DNA from: Capra hircus
Lineage: Eukaryota; Chordata; Mammalia; Artiodactyla; Bovidae
Reading direction: 5' to 3'
Length of the DNA stretch: 64,000 bases
Assembly: GCF_001704415.2 (NCBI RefSeq)
Contig: NC_030822.1
Span: forward strand, 50,275,345-50,339,344
In this document: positions 55,517-64,000 of the stretch, piece after piece
How the letters are laid out: each line of letters opens with the position of its first letter
How positions within the stretch are numbered: position 1 is the first letter of the stretch
The notes under the pieces: model-generated
Told to the model about the DNA's origin: nothing
The model's input: only the letters and a program-made list of their open reading frames with translations
The model's database searches: none
Made by a program: the position numbers and the translations under genes

Positions 55517-56446
55517 GTTACTCATTAGCTAATTAAAAATTTTTTCCCAGTGTTGTTGCTCTCTTATTTACTCTACCCTTAGGATATTGTTACTGTCTCT
55601 CCTCTTCCTTTCAGTATTAATCCTTAATATCTTTCTTTGGCTGTCTGGTCCATCCACTGTAGGGCACATTTATTCCTGTTTGCCCAGCACCCTCCCTTCC
55701 AAAAAGAGTGCTCACCACACACCCTTGTTCCTTCAACCAAGACATCTCAGAAGAACTTTTCTCTTCTTACTCAGCTCTGACTGGCTGACACAGGGATGGA
55801 CAATGACACAATTTAACCAATCACAGACCTTTCCTTGAACTATTCCAACTGAATTGAAAGAGAAGTGGGCTCTTTGCTCTCTGATGAAGATGTTCTCATG
55901 TTTGTTTAAGCAAGTCCCAGATTGGTACTGTCATTTGCAACCAAAAGCTTTAATTTATGTATCTACTCTTTTCCTATAATCTTGGCTGCAGTCTTTCTGG
56001 TTGTATATATATATATTTTTAACTGAGTTTGAAGTCTGTAAATTAAAGTAAAACACATACTATAATACTTTTCCACTGTCCTATTTCCTTTTAGTAATCT
56101 AAGGGTTTTTTAATAGCTCTAAGGATTCCAACAGAGAAGATATAAATATAGGAAGGTGTTTAGAAACCACATCAGTACGGAACATTGCAAACAACTGAGT
56201 GTTCAACTAAGAAAACAAACAAACAGGCTCTGGGGAAGGGGTGGTGGAAGTGAAGCCGTTTGCAATTATTTGAAAAGCTGTTATGCAGAGAAGGAAGTAA
56301 AGTCATTGCTTGTCATTTTTATAGAGGCATCAATCCCCACAATTGAAATTAGCAGTCCGATTACTGTTCTTTATAAAAAGAAAGTACTTTCTAATAAAAT
56401 GAAACAGGCCTGCACTCAACAAGTAAGATTTCCAGAGACTTAGAAG
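55517..56446. other. Unique intergenic DNA
   Basis: No gene or repeat recognised. Confidence 0.35.
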
Positions 56447-56582
56447 TGACTTTTTTTTATTTGTCTGAGCCTTGCAGCTTGTGGGATCTTATTAGTTGCC
56501 CACCTCCCCCACCAGCTATAGAAACTGGTTCCTGCAGTAAAAGAGCTGAGTCCTAACTACTGGATTGCCGGGAAATTCCCCC
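56447..56582 (-). mobile_element. CHR-2-like SINE
   Basis: GAGCCTTGCAGCTTGTGGGA to GGATTGCCGGGAAATTCCCC, minus-oriented. Confidence 0.8.
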
Positions 56583-56606
56583 CACTCCATATATATATGG
56601 AGTATA

Positions 56607-56650
56607 GGGCTTCCTAGATGGCTCAACGGTAAAGAATCAGCCTGCATTGG
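56607..56650 (+). mobile_element. Bov-tA SINE head fragment
   Basis: GGGCTTCCTAGATGGCTCAA to GAATCAGCCTGCATT, cut off directly by the next L1. Confidence 0.75.
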
Positions 56651-57262
56651 AGTACAGCTGATTTACAATGTTGTGTTAATTTCAGTTGTACAGCAAAGTG
56701 ATTCAGTTATATATATACACATGTCCATTCTTTTTCCATTTCTTTTCCCATATGGGTTATTATAGAGTATCAGGTAGAGTTCCTTGTGTAGGTCCTTGTT
56801 GATTATCTATTTTGTATATAGTAGTATGTATATGTTAATCCTAATCTTCTAATTTATCCCTCAGCTACCCACCTTTCCCCTTGGGCAACTATAAATTTGT
56901 TTTTTATGTCTGTGAGTCTCTGTTTTATAAACAAGTTTGTTTGTATCATTTCTAAGATTTCACATATAAGTGATATCATAGGATACCTGTCTTTCTCCAT
57001 CTGACTTACTTCGTTTAGCGCTGTAGTCTCAAGGCCCATTCACGTTGCTGCGAATGGCATTCTGTCATTCTTTTTTATGGCTGAGTAATAGTCCTTGGCA
57101 CGCACCGCATCTTTATCCATTCATTTGTCAGTGGACATCTAGACTGCTTCCATGTCTTGGCTATTGTCAATAGTGCTGCAATGAGCACTGGGGTGCATTT
57201 GTCCTTTTGGATTATGGTTTTCTCCAGATATATGCCCAGGAGTGGGACTGCAAGATCATATG
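56651..57262 (-). mobile_element. L1 3' end
   Basis: Minus-oriented: GCTGATTTACAATGTTGTGT, TTCTTTTTTATGGCTGAGTA, GTCTTGGCTATTGTCAATAG, GATATATGCCCAGGAGTGGG. Confidence 0.9.
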
Positions 57263-58669
57263 GTGTAGAGGTGATGGTCTAAGGCTTCCTGAGTGAGACA
57301 TACTACTTGGTGTTGAAGTGGAGATGGATGTGGGAATACTGCCAGAGAGAGAGGTCAAGAGCTCAGAGCTCTGCCTAGGATTAGGACCTGGCTTCATCTG
57401 AGACAGGAACAGGTTCTCATCCTGTACCCCATCATACTGGAGTGATGAATCATTAATGTCCCTGATTGCGTTCATTTAAATTATTTAAATGGTAACTGGG
57501 ATATCTGGCCTCTCTGGATCTTGGTTTTTCTCAAATGGGAAATGGGAAACTTGGACCGGCTTAAAAGTCTCCAGATTTTGTTGGGGATCAGACAGGGAGG
57601 ACTGAGAGGGAATCGTAAAGATTGGATTGGCGAGGTGATGCAACCTCCAGTATTCTGCATACAATGCTCCCTCCCTCTCTCTAGGCATTGAAATTGCTGT
57701 CTGGCTGGGGAGGTACCTGGAGGGAGGGGATGATGGAGAATGAGAGGGTATACGCAGGACTGGTGACACAATCTGCAGGGCCCTGCATAAAGTGAAAATT
57801 CAGACCCCTTGTTAAGAATTTCAAGATGGCAACAACAGAGCATTAAACAAAGTGCAGAGTCCTTCTAAGTGTGGGGCCTGTGTAACTAATTGCACAGGTC
57901 ATGTGTCAGTGAAGCCAGCCCTAGGTATATGACAACACCTGTATCAGCTGCACCAATTTTATTCAAGGCTCTTTGCCTTGATAATTTCAAAACTCTCCTT
58001 TGGCTATAATGGGTATATTTCAATCAACAAATCCATTGAAAGCATCACTGATCATCTATATACTAAAAAAATTGGCAATTCTTTAATTAAACAATAGAAG
58101 GAACAAATAAATGCCCCACAATTACTAAATTTCTGTGAATTCTCTAAAATTAGAATGATTGTGGCTTTGGCTCATTATGGCAATCTGTCTCCAAATGGGC
58201 CTGCCGATTAAGGGGATTTGTCTGCGTTGTCTACCATGCATTTTTATCCCCATCTGTCTTTATTCAGAATCAAGTGCATCCATTTATCCTCCCCTCTGGA
58301 TGGCTGTCAGTGAACTATTTTTCTTCTCTTATTTATTCAGCAACTACTTCCTATACTTCCTGAACTTTATGCGCCCCATGCTGTGCTAAGTATTGTAACC
58401 ACTGGGGACCAGTCCACAGATAAGGATGACTGCAGTGGTGGGATGAAGGGTCATCTAAAAGAAGACAGTATTATGAGCCAAGGCATGAAAGTCAAAATCT
58501 TAAATTGGTCATTTGGTGTTCAATCCCTGTTTGAGTCACCACAACTACCACCAAAAAAATAATCTCATTTGGTGACCTTTCCAAGTTGTTGAATGTAGGG
58601 TTTGGAGTTACCCGAGCCATTGTTTCTGCACAGAGATGTTTCAAAACCTTATTAAAAATGTTTGGGAAA
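57263..58669. other. Unique intergenic DNA
   Basis: No gene or repeat recognised. The 120-codon minus frame at 57481-57843 shows no familiar domain. Confidence 0.35.
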
Positions 58670-58786
58670 TTCCCAGGCAGCCTGGTGGTTAGGACTCTGT
58701 GTTTTCACTGCTAAGGGCCGAGGCTCAATTCCTGGTCAGGGAACTAAGATCACACAGTCATGTGGCATGCCCCTCCTCCAAAAACT
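58670..58786 (+). mobile_element. CHR-2-like SINE
   Basis: AAATTCCCAGGCAGCCTGGT head, TTCCTGGTCAGGGAACTAAG body. Confidence 0.83.
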
Positions 58787-58912
58787 TTGGATCCCCAGAA
58801 AGCCCTATTATATTCAAGTTTACCAGAAGACTGGGGAGGAATGGGTTGATGGGCTTCACTGTTTATAATACCAGAAGTGCTGGTAAAAAGAAGTAAAGTT
58901 TTGAGTCCTACA

Positions 58913-59178
58913 GACATAGAAAGTAAATATATGGATGCCAAGGAGGGAAGGGTAGAGGGTGGAATGACCTGGGAGTTGGGATTAACATATACACACTATT
59001 GATACTATGTCTAAAATAGATAACTCTTGAGAACCTACTCTATAGCACAAGAAACTCTACTCAGTGCTCTGTGGTGACCTAAATGGGAAGGAAATCCAGA
59101 GAAGAGGGGATATGTGTAGGCGTGGCTGATTCTATTCGCTGTACACAGAAACTAACACAGCAACGTAAAGCCACTGTT
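58913..59178 (+). mobile_element. L1 3' UTR
   Basis: GACCTGGGAGTTGGGATTAA, AGATAACTCTTGAGAACCTA, CTCAGTGCTCTGTGGTGACC, GCTGTACACAGAAACTAACA. No poly(A) tail remains. Confidence 0.87.
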
Positions 59179-59182
59179 TGTG

Positions 59183-59401
59183 CGTGCATGCTAAGTTGCT
59201 CAGTCATGGCCAACTCTTTGCAACCCAATAGACTATAGCCCGCCAGGCTCCTCTGTCCATGGGATTTTCCAGGCAAGAATACTGGAGTAGGTTGCCATGC
59301 CCTCCTCCAGGGCTCTTCGTGACCCAGGGATCAAACCCACATCTCTTACGTCTGTTGCGTTGGCCCACGGGTTCTTTACCACTATTGCCACCTGGGAAGC
59401 C
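59183..59401 (-). mobile_element. Bov-tA SINE
   Basis: TGCTAAGTTGCTCAGTCATG to ATTGCCACCTGGGAAGCCTA, minus-oriented. Confidence 0.92.
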
Positions 59402-60014
59402 TACTCCAGTGAAAAGAACGAAAGAAAATTTTGAGTCCTGATTCTGCTCATGGTCATCATTAACCATCTTTACTTGGAGCACACATCAGATGGAACATCA
59501 GTCTGGCTGTAAATTTAAGAAAGCTCTTTTAGATGGGAACATGAAATATCGTTATACACGTGGCATGAAGAAATGTACCTGTAATATGCAAAAAAAAATT
59601 TAAATTGGACAATGGCAAAGAATCCAGTATTGTTGAAATGTAGGAGGTGTGTGGGGGATAACTGGGGAGATGAATATAGAAAGGAAGCTTGGAATCAATG
59701 GTGGAAGGTCAGGGAATGCCAGAGGAGTTTGTCACTGATTCCATGAACAGAAGGAGTTTCTGAGCAGGGAAGTGCCAAGATCAAAGCTGTCCTCTAAGGA
59801 ATTTAATTTGTCAGTCACAACTGGCACTCATAAGTGGTAGCAATTATTATTATCTTATTATGTAATAGTTTAAGCAGTATGTATTTAGAAAAAGTAACCA
59901 CCAACAACGTACAGCAATGCCATTTCCCCGCAGTCTCCACAATCTGGTGAATTATTAACTATCATGGTCTATCTCTCTAAAGTATTTAGGCTTTTTTCAA
60001 TTTCTCAGTAGTTC
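59402..60014. other. Unique intergenic DNA
   Basis: No feature recognised. Confidence 0.3.
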
Positions 60015-60066
60015 TCAATCCTCATTCATTAAATTCATCCCCAAGGATTTTTCTTAATACTATTGG

Positions 60067-60200
60067 TGGAATTCTCCAGGCAAGAATACTGGAATGGGTA
60101 GCCATTCCCTTCTCCAAGGGATATTCCCAACCCAGGGATTGAACCTGTGTCTCCTGCATTGCAGGAAGATTCTTTACTGTTTGAGCCACCAGGGAAGCCC
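60067..60200 (-). mobile_element. Bov-tA SINE fragment
   Basis: GAATTCTCCAGGCAAGAATA to GAGCCACCAGGGAAGCCCA. The 3' terminal segment is absent. Confidence 0.9.
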
Positions 60201-60264
60201 ATTATAATCAATACATTAAAATTATTTCTAATGGTTTATTGCCGGCATATAGAAATATAATTAA

Positions 60265-60328
60265 CTTTTTTTTTTTTTTAGTTTTTTATTTTTTAAATTT
60301 TAAAATCTTTAATTCTTACATGTTGAAA
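60265..60328 (-). mobile_element. Very short L1 3' tip with poly(A)
   Basis: A run of 14 T followed by AGTTTTTTATTTTTTAAATT and TCTTTAATTCTTACATG, which I recognise as the terminal sequence of young ruminant L1. Flanks GAAATATAATTAAC and GAAATTATATAC look like a diverged TSD. Confidence 0.6.
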
Positions 60329-60888
60329 TTATATACGGTGACCTGGATAAATTCACTTATTTCTATAAAGTTTGGGTTTTTGGGTAGATTTTTAGAATGA
60401 TTTTCCAAGTACACTATCATATTGTCTATGAATGGAGTTCTTTCGTATCTTCCTTTATTATCTGTAGCCCTTTTATTTCTTTTCCATGTCTTTTTTGCTG
60501 GCTAATACTAATAGAATTGTCAGAATAGATATTCTCGCCTTGTTTCCAGGCTAAGGGGAAAGGCTTTTAGCCCTTTAACGTTAAATACAGATGAGCTATG
60601 GATTTTGTAGATGCCCTTTACCAGACTGCTCTTCTTTCTCTAGTTTGATGAGAGATTAGTTGAATTTTGTCATATTCTTTTGCTGCATCTATTAAGGCAA
60701 TCTTATGACTTTCTCCTTTATTCTTTTAATGTAGTGAACTATAATGACTGATTCTTATTATTGAACTAACTTTCCATTCTTGCCTACAAACTGTTGACCA
60801 TGATGTACTATCCTTATATTCCATACATTGCTGAATTCAATATGCTAACATTTTGTTAAATACTTTTTCTTTTATGTCTATGAAGGTT

Positions 60889-61108
60889 GTTATTGTTGCT
60901 TAGTGGCTAAGTCCTGTTGGACTCTTTTGTAACCCCATGGACTGTAGCTCATCAGGCTTCTCTGTCCATGGGACTTTCCAGGCAAGAATAATGGAGTGGG
61001 GTGCCATTTCCTTCTGCAAGGGATCCCAGCCCAGGGGTTGAACCCAAGTCTCCTGCATCTCCTGAATTGGCACGTGGGGTCTTTACCACTGAGCCACCTG
61101 GGAAGCCT
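60889..61108 (-). mobile_element. Bov-tA SINE in L1
   Basis: GTTATTGTTGCTTAGTGGCT to GAGCCACCTGGGAAGCCT. TSD TATGAAGGTT at 60879-60888 and 61109-61118. Confidence 0.93.
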
Positions 61109-61118
61109 TATGAAGGTT

Positions 61119-62272
61119 CAGTTCAGTTCAGTTCAGTCGCTCAGTCATGTCCAATACTCTTTGTGACCCCATGAATTGCAGCACGCCAGGCCTCCCTGTC
61201 CATCATCAACTCCCGGAGTTCACCCAAACTCATGTGCATCGAGTCGGTGATGCCATCCAGCCATCTCATCCTCTGTCGTCCCCTTCTCCTCCTGCCCCCA
61301 ATCCCTCCCAGCATCAGGGTCTTTTCCAATGAGTCAACTCTTAGCATCAGGTGGCCAAAATACTGGAGTTTCAGCTGTAGCATCATTCCTTCCAAAGAAC
61401 ACTCAGGGCTGATCTCCTTTAGAATGGTTGGTTGGATTTCCTTGCAGTCCAAGGGACTCTCAAGAGCCTTTTCCAACACCACAGTTCAAAAGCATCAATT
61501 CTTCGGTGCTCAGCTTTCTTCACAGTCCAACTTTCACATTCATACATGACCACAGGAAAAACCATAGCCTTGGCTAGATGGACCTTTGCTGGCAAAGTAA
61601 TGTCTCTGCTTTTGAATATGCTATCTAGGTTGGTCATAACTTTTCTTTCAAGGAGTAAGTGTCTTTTAATTTCATGGCTGCAATCACCATCTGCAGTGAT
61701 TTTGGAGCCCCCAAAAATAAAGTCTGACACTGTTTCCACTGTTTCTCCATCTATTTCCCATGAAGTGATGGGACCAGATGCCATGGTCTTCGTTTTCTGA
61801 ATGTTGAGCTTTAAGCCAACTTTTTCACTCTCCTCTTTCACTTTCATCAAGAGGCTTTTTAGCTCCTCTTCACTTTCTGCCATAAGGGTGGTGTCATCTG
61901 CATATCTGAGGTTATTGATATTTCTCCCGGCAATCTTGATTCCAGCTTGTGCTTCCTCTAGCCCAGCGTTTCTCATGATGTACTCTGCATAGAAGTTAAA
62001 TAAGCAGGGTGACAATATACAGCCTTGAAGTACTCCGTTTCCTATTTGGAACCAGTCTGTTGTTTCATGTCCAGTTCTAACTGTTGCTTCCTGACCTGCA
62101 TACAGATTTCTCAAGAGGCAGGTCAGGTGGTCTGGTATTCCCATCTCTCTCAGAATTTTCCACAGTTTATTGTGATCCACACAGTCAAAGGCTTTGGCAT
62201 AGTCAATAAAGCAGAAATAGATGTTTTTCTGGAACTCTCTTGCTTTTTCCATGATCCAGCGGATGTAAGCAG
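61119..62272 (-). mobile_element. BovB LINE, 3' 1.15 kb, in L1
   Basis: (CAGTT)n tail at 61119. The minus strand has an open 277-codon RT frame (62252..61419) with motif A FIDYAKAFDCVDHNKLW, motif B QGCILSPCLFNF and intact YADD. TSD TATGAAGGTT at 61109-61118 and 62273-62282, shared with the SINE on its left. Truncated at CATGATCCAGCGGATG. Confidence 0.95.
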
Positions 62273-62772
62273 TATGAAGGTTACTTATCTATAATTACCT
62301 CTTACTGTAATGTCCTTGTCTTATTTTGATAACAGGGTAATTCTGGCCTTGTAAAATGAAGTGGTAAGTGCTCTTTCCTTTTTTTTTCCCTAAAAGTATA
62401 TGCACAAACTGAGTATTGTTTCTTGTTTAAATATTTACACCACCTTATGTTGTCTCATAATGAAACACCAAGGTTCTGTTCATTTTGTTTTCACTCTTTA
62501 TCTCTTTACATCCAGTCTGTTTAATTTTCATTGCCCCATCTTTCAGACTACTAATCTTTTCCCCCTAAAGTATCCAATATTTTGTAAATATGTAAAAATC
62601 CAGTGATTATTTTCATTTTGAATGTTGTAATTTTCATTGTTGTTTCACTATTATTTTCATTTGCTTTTAAAAAATAATTCTCATTTCTCTGTTGAGCTCC
62701 CTCTGTATTCCCTCATTGTATTGGTTTCCCGCAGTTGCCATGATATATTACTACACACTGGGTTCCTATCGT

Positions 62773-62898
62773 TGTTCAGTCACACAGTCATGTCTGACTC
62801 TTTGTGACCCCATGGAATGCATCACACTAGGCTTCCCTGTCCTTCAGCATCTCATGGAGCTTGCTCAAACTCATGTCCATTGAGTCAGTGATGCCATG
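62773..62898 (-). mobile_element. BovB LINE 3' tip in MLT1
   Basis: GTTGTTCAGTCACACAGTCA to GTCCATTGAGTCAGTGATGC, about 125 bp of BovB 3' end. Confidence 0.85.
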
Positions 62899-63289
62899 TA
62901 TACAACAGGTTTATATGGCATATATATGACAGCATATAATGGGTTTCTATAAACAACAGAAAAAGTTTTCTTTCACTGTTCAGGAGGCCGAAAGTCTGAA
63001 ATCAGTATTACTGAAATTAAGGTGTCAGGGGGTCACCCTCTCTAAGATTCTAGAGAGAATCTGTTGCATGCCTCTTGCAGCTTCTGGTGACTACCAAAAT
63101 TTCTTGGCTTGTGATCCTATCACTCCAGTCTTTAGGGCCCACACCTTCAAATCTCCCCCTGCTCTGGAGTCTCTTTTGTGTGTGTGTTTGAAGGGGAGGT
63201 GTAAATCTCCTTCTGCCTTCCTCTTGAAAGGGTACATGTGCCTGTGTTTCAGGCCCACTCAGATAAACTCCTTTTGGCTAAGATCATAG

Positions 63290-63513
63290 GGGCTTCCCTG
63301 GGATCTCCGTGGTAAAGAACCCACCTGCAAATACAGGAGTTTCAAGAGACGCAGGTTGCATCCCTAGGTTGGGAAGATCCCCCGGGAGTAGGAAATGGCA
63401 ATCTGCCCCAGTATTCTTGCTTCCAAAATTCTGTGGACAGAGGAGCCTGGTGGACTACAGTACATGGGATTGCAAAGAGTCGGACATGACTCAGTGACTC
63501 ACACACACACACG
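63290..63513 (+). mobile_element. Bov-tA SINE in MLT1
   Basis: GGGCTTCCCTGGGATCTCCG head to AGTCGGACATGACTCAGTGA, followed by a CA-repeat tail. Confidence 0.9.
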
Positions 63514-63526
63514 CACACACACACGC
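63499..63526. repeat. (CA)n microsatellite at SINE tail
   Basis: CACACACACACACGCACACA-type run directly at the 3' end of the SINE. Confidence 0.92.
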
Positions 63527-63645
63527 AACTCCCATCTCAAGATTCTTAATCACATCCATAAAAACTGCCTCATAAGGTAATATTCACAGGATTCAGGATT
63601 AGGATGCAAAATCTTTGGGGAAGCTATTTTTCAGTCTGTCATACT

Positions 63646-64000
63646 CATTATATTCATTTTTCATTTAAATTTTCTAACATACTTATAATAACTCGTGTTA
63701 AAGTCTTCGCTAATTCTATCATCTCTTTTTCCATGGACTTTTTTCCTTCCAGCTATGAGTTATATTTTTCTTCTTTTTCATATGCTGAGTTATTTCTGAT
63801 TGTCTGTTGGGCACTGTAAATTCTTCCTTTTTTGGAAGGTAGATTTTGCTTTTTTCAAAAAGTCTTGAAATTTTTGTTCTGACAGGTTATTCATCTGTTG
63901 AGGGGTCTACTTTTTCTTGTTCAGACTTGTTTTTAAGTTTTATTAAAATGGATCTAACTCCGGGCAAGAGTAGTCTTACTCTTAAGGTATGAGTTTACTG
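63646..64000. other. AT-rich sequence, probably old L1-like
   Basis: T-rich stretch (GTTAAAGTCTTCGCTAATTC, TGTCTGTTGGGCACTGTAAA) that recalls a common mammalian interspersed repeat. I cannot assign the family. No gene seen. Confidence 0.3.

Larger units (their letters stand above)
60015..62420 (-). mobile_element. Old L1 ORF2 remnant with four nested insertions
   Basis: Minus-strand L1 ORF2 sequence recognisable at 60430-60880 (TTGTGTCATATTCTTTTGC-like block, TTTGCTGCATCTATTAAGGC, GACCATGATGTACTATCC) and continuing at 62283 (TTGATAACAGGGTAATTCTG). Holds insertions at 60067-60200, 60265-60328, 60889-61108 and 61119-62272. Confidence 0.75.
62718..63645 (+). mobile_element. MLT1-type (MaLR) LTR, split by BovB and SINE
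   Basis: TGTATTGGTTTCCCGCAGTT, TGTTCAGGAGGCCGAAAGTC, GCCTCTTGCAGCTTCTGGTG, TTCTTGGCTTGTGATCCTAT, then after the SINE TCTTAATCACATCCATAAAA and GGTAATATTCACAGGATTC, in MLT1 order. Confidence 0.8.

Noticed and set aside
57481..57843. 120-codon minus-strand frame
   Set aside because: No homology recognised, no signal of coding bias, adjacent to an L1. It is within chance expectation.
3623..63513. tRNA genes suggested by A-box and B-box matches
   Set aside because: Every match (for example GGTTCGATCC or GGTTTGATCC) lies in the head of a Bov-tA or CHR SINE. None I saw looks like a complete tRNA fold, so they are SINE promoters, not tRNA genes.
1..64000. CRISPR arrays, operons, toxin-antitoxin or phage-like systems
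   Set aside because: The window is vertebrate nuclear DNA. Regular repeats are microsatellites or interspersed SINEs and LINEs, and no prokaryote-type gene organisation is present.

Overview
The window is mammalian and almost certainly from a ruminant, probably a bovid. It is crowded with BovB (RTE-type) LINEs, with Bov-A, Bov-A2 and Bov-tA SINEs, with tRNA-Glu-derived CHR-type SINEs, and with L1 fragments that look like the ruminant L1_BT lineage. The combination of BovB and Bov-tA/Bov-A2 is diagnostic of ruminants. I cannot separate cattle from sheep, goat or buffalo by eye. All repeat-family names are assigned from memory of consensus sequences, not from a database search.

Only one host protein-coding segment is supported: coding exon 1 of SORL1 (sortilin-related receptor, SorLA/LR11) on the minus strand at 289..14. 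It ends in a consensus GT splice donor, so the gene runs off the left edge. It sits in a CpG island (about 1-840) with a CACGTG E-box and GC boxes. Everything to the right (about 840-64000) is 5' flank of SORL1. No other gene is visible. In human the next gene upstream is SC5D, more than 100 kb away, so an intergenic desert is expected.

Layout: 1-840 SORL1 exon 1 and promoter. 840-13500 unique DNA with BovB fragments, a SINE/L1/BovB nest (4826-5690), an inverted L1 (6751-7024), a poly(A)-only insertion scar (7241) and three solo LTRs. 13500-20700 ancient LTR-like repeats, an MLT1 LTR and a BovB. 20675-24150 an old L1 hit by five later insertions. 24150-28400 the longest relatively clean stretch plus one LTR. 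28398-31253 the longest uninterrupted BovB, with an open reverse-transcriptase half. 31500-44660 SINEs, short BovB pieces, a C-rich tract and an L1. 44701-49852 a near full-length BovB carrying three nested insertions. 49853-59400 more BovB, SINE and L1. 60015-62420 an old L1 ORF2 remnant holding four insertions. 62718-63645 an MLT1 LTR with two insertions.

By hand tally about a quarter of the window is BovB, most of it on the minus strand. The interest lies in the history of nested insertions: target-site duplications (TSDs) reused by two elements, a SINE that seems to carry extra 5' sequence, and recurrent BovB internal-deletion breakpoints. I found no CRISPR array, operon, intact virus or novel gene system, and the long open frames are transposon fragments or shadows of them.
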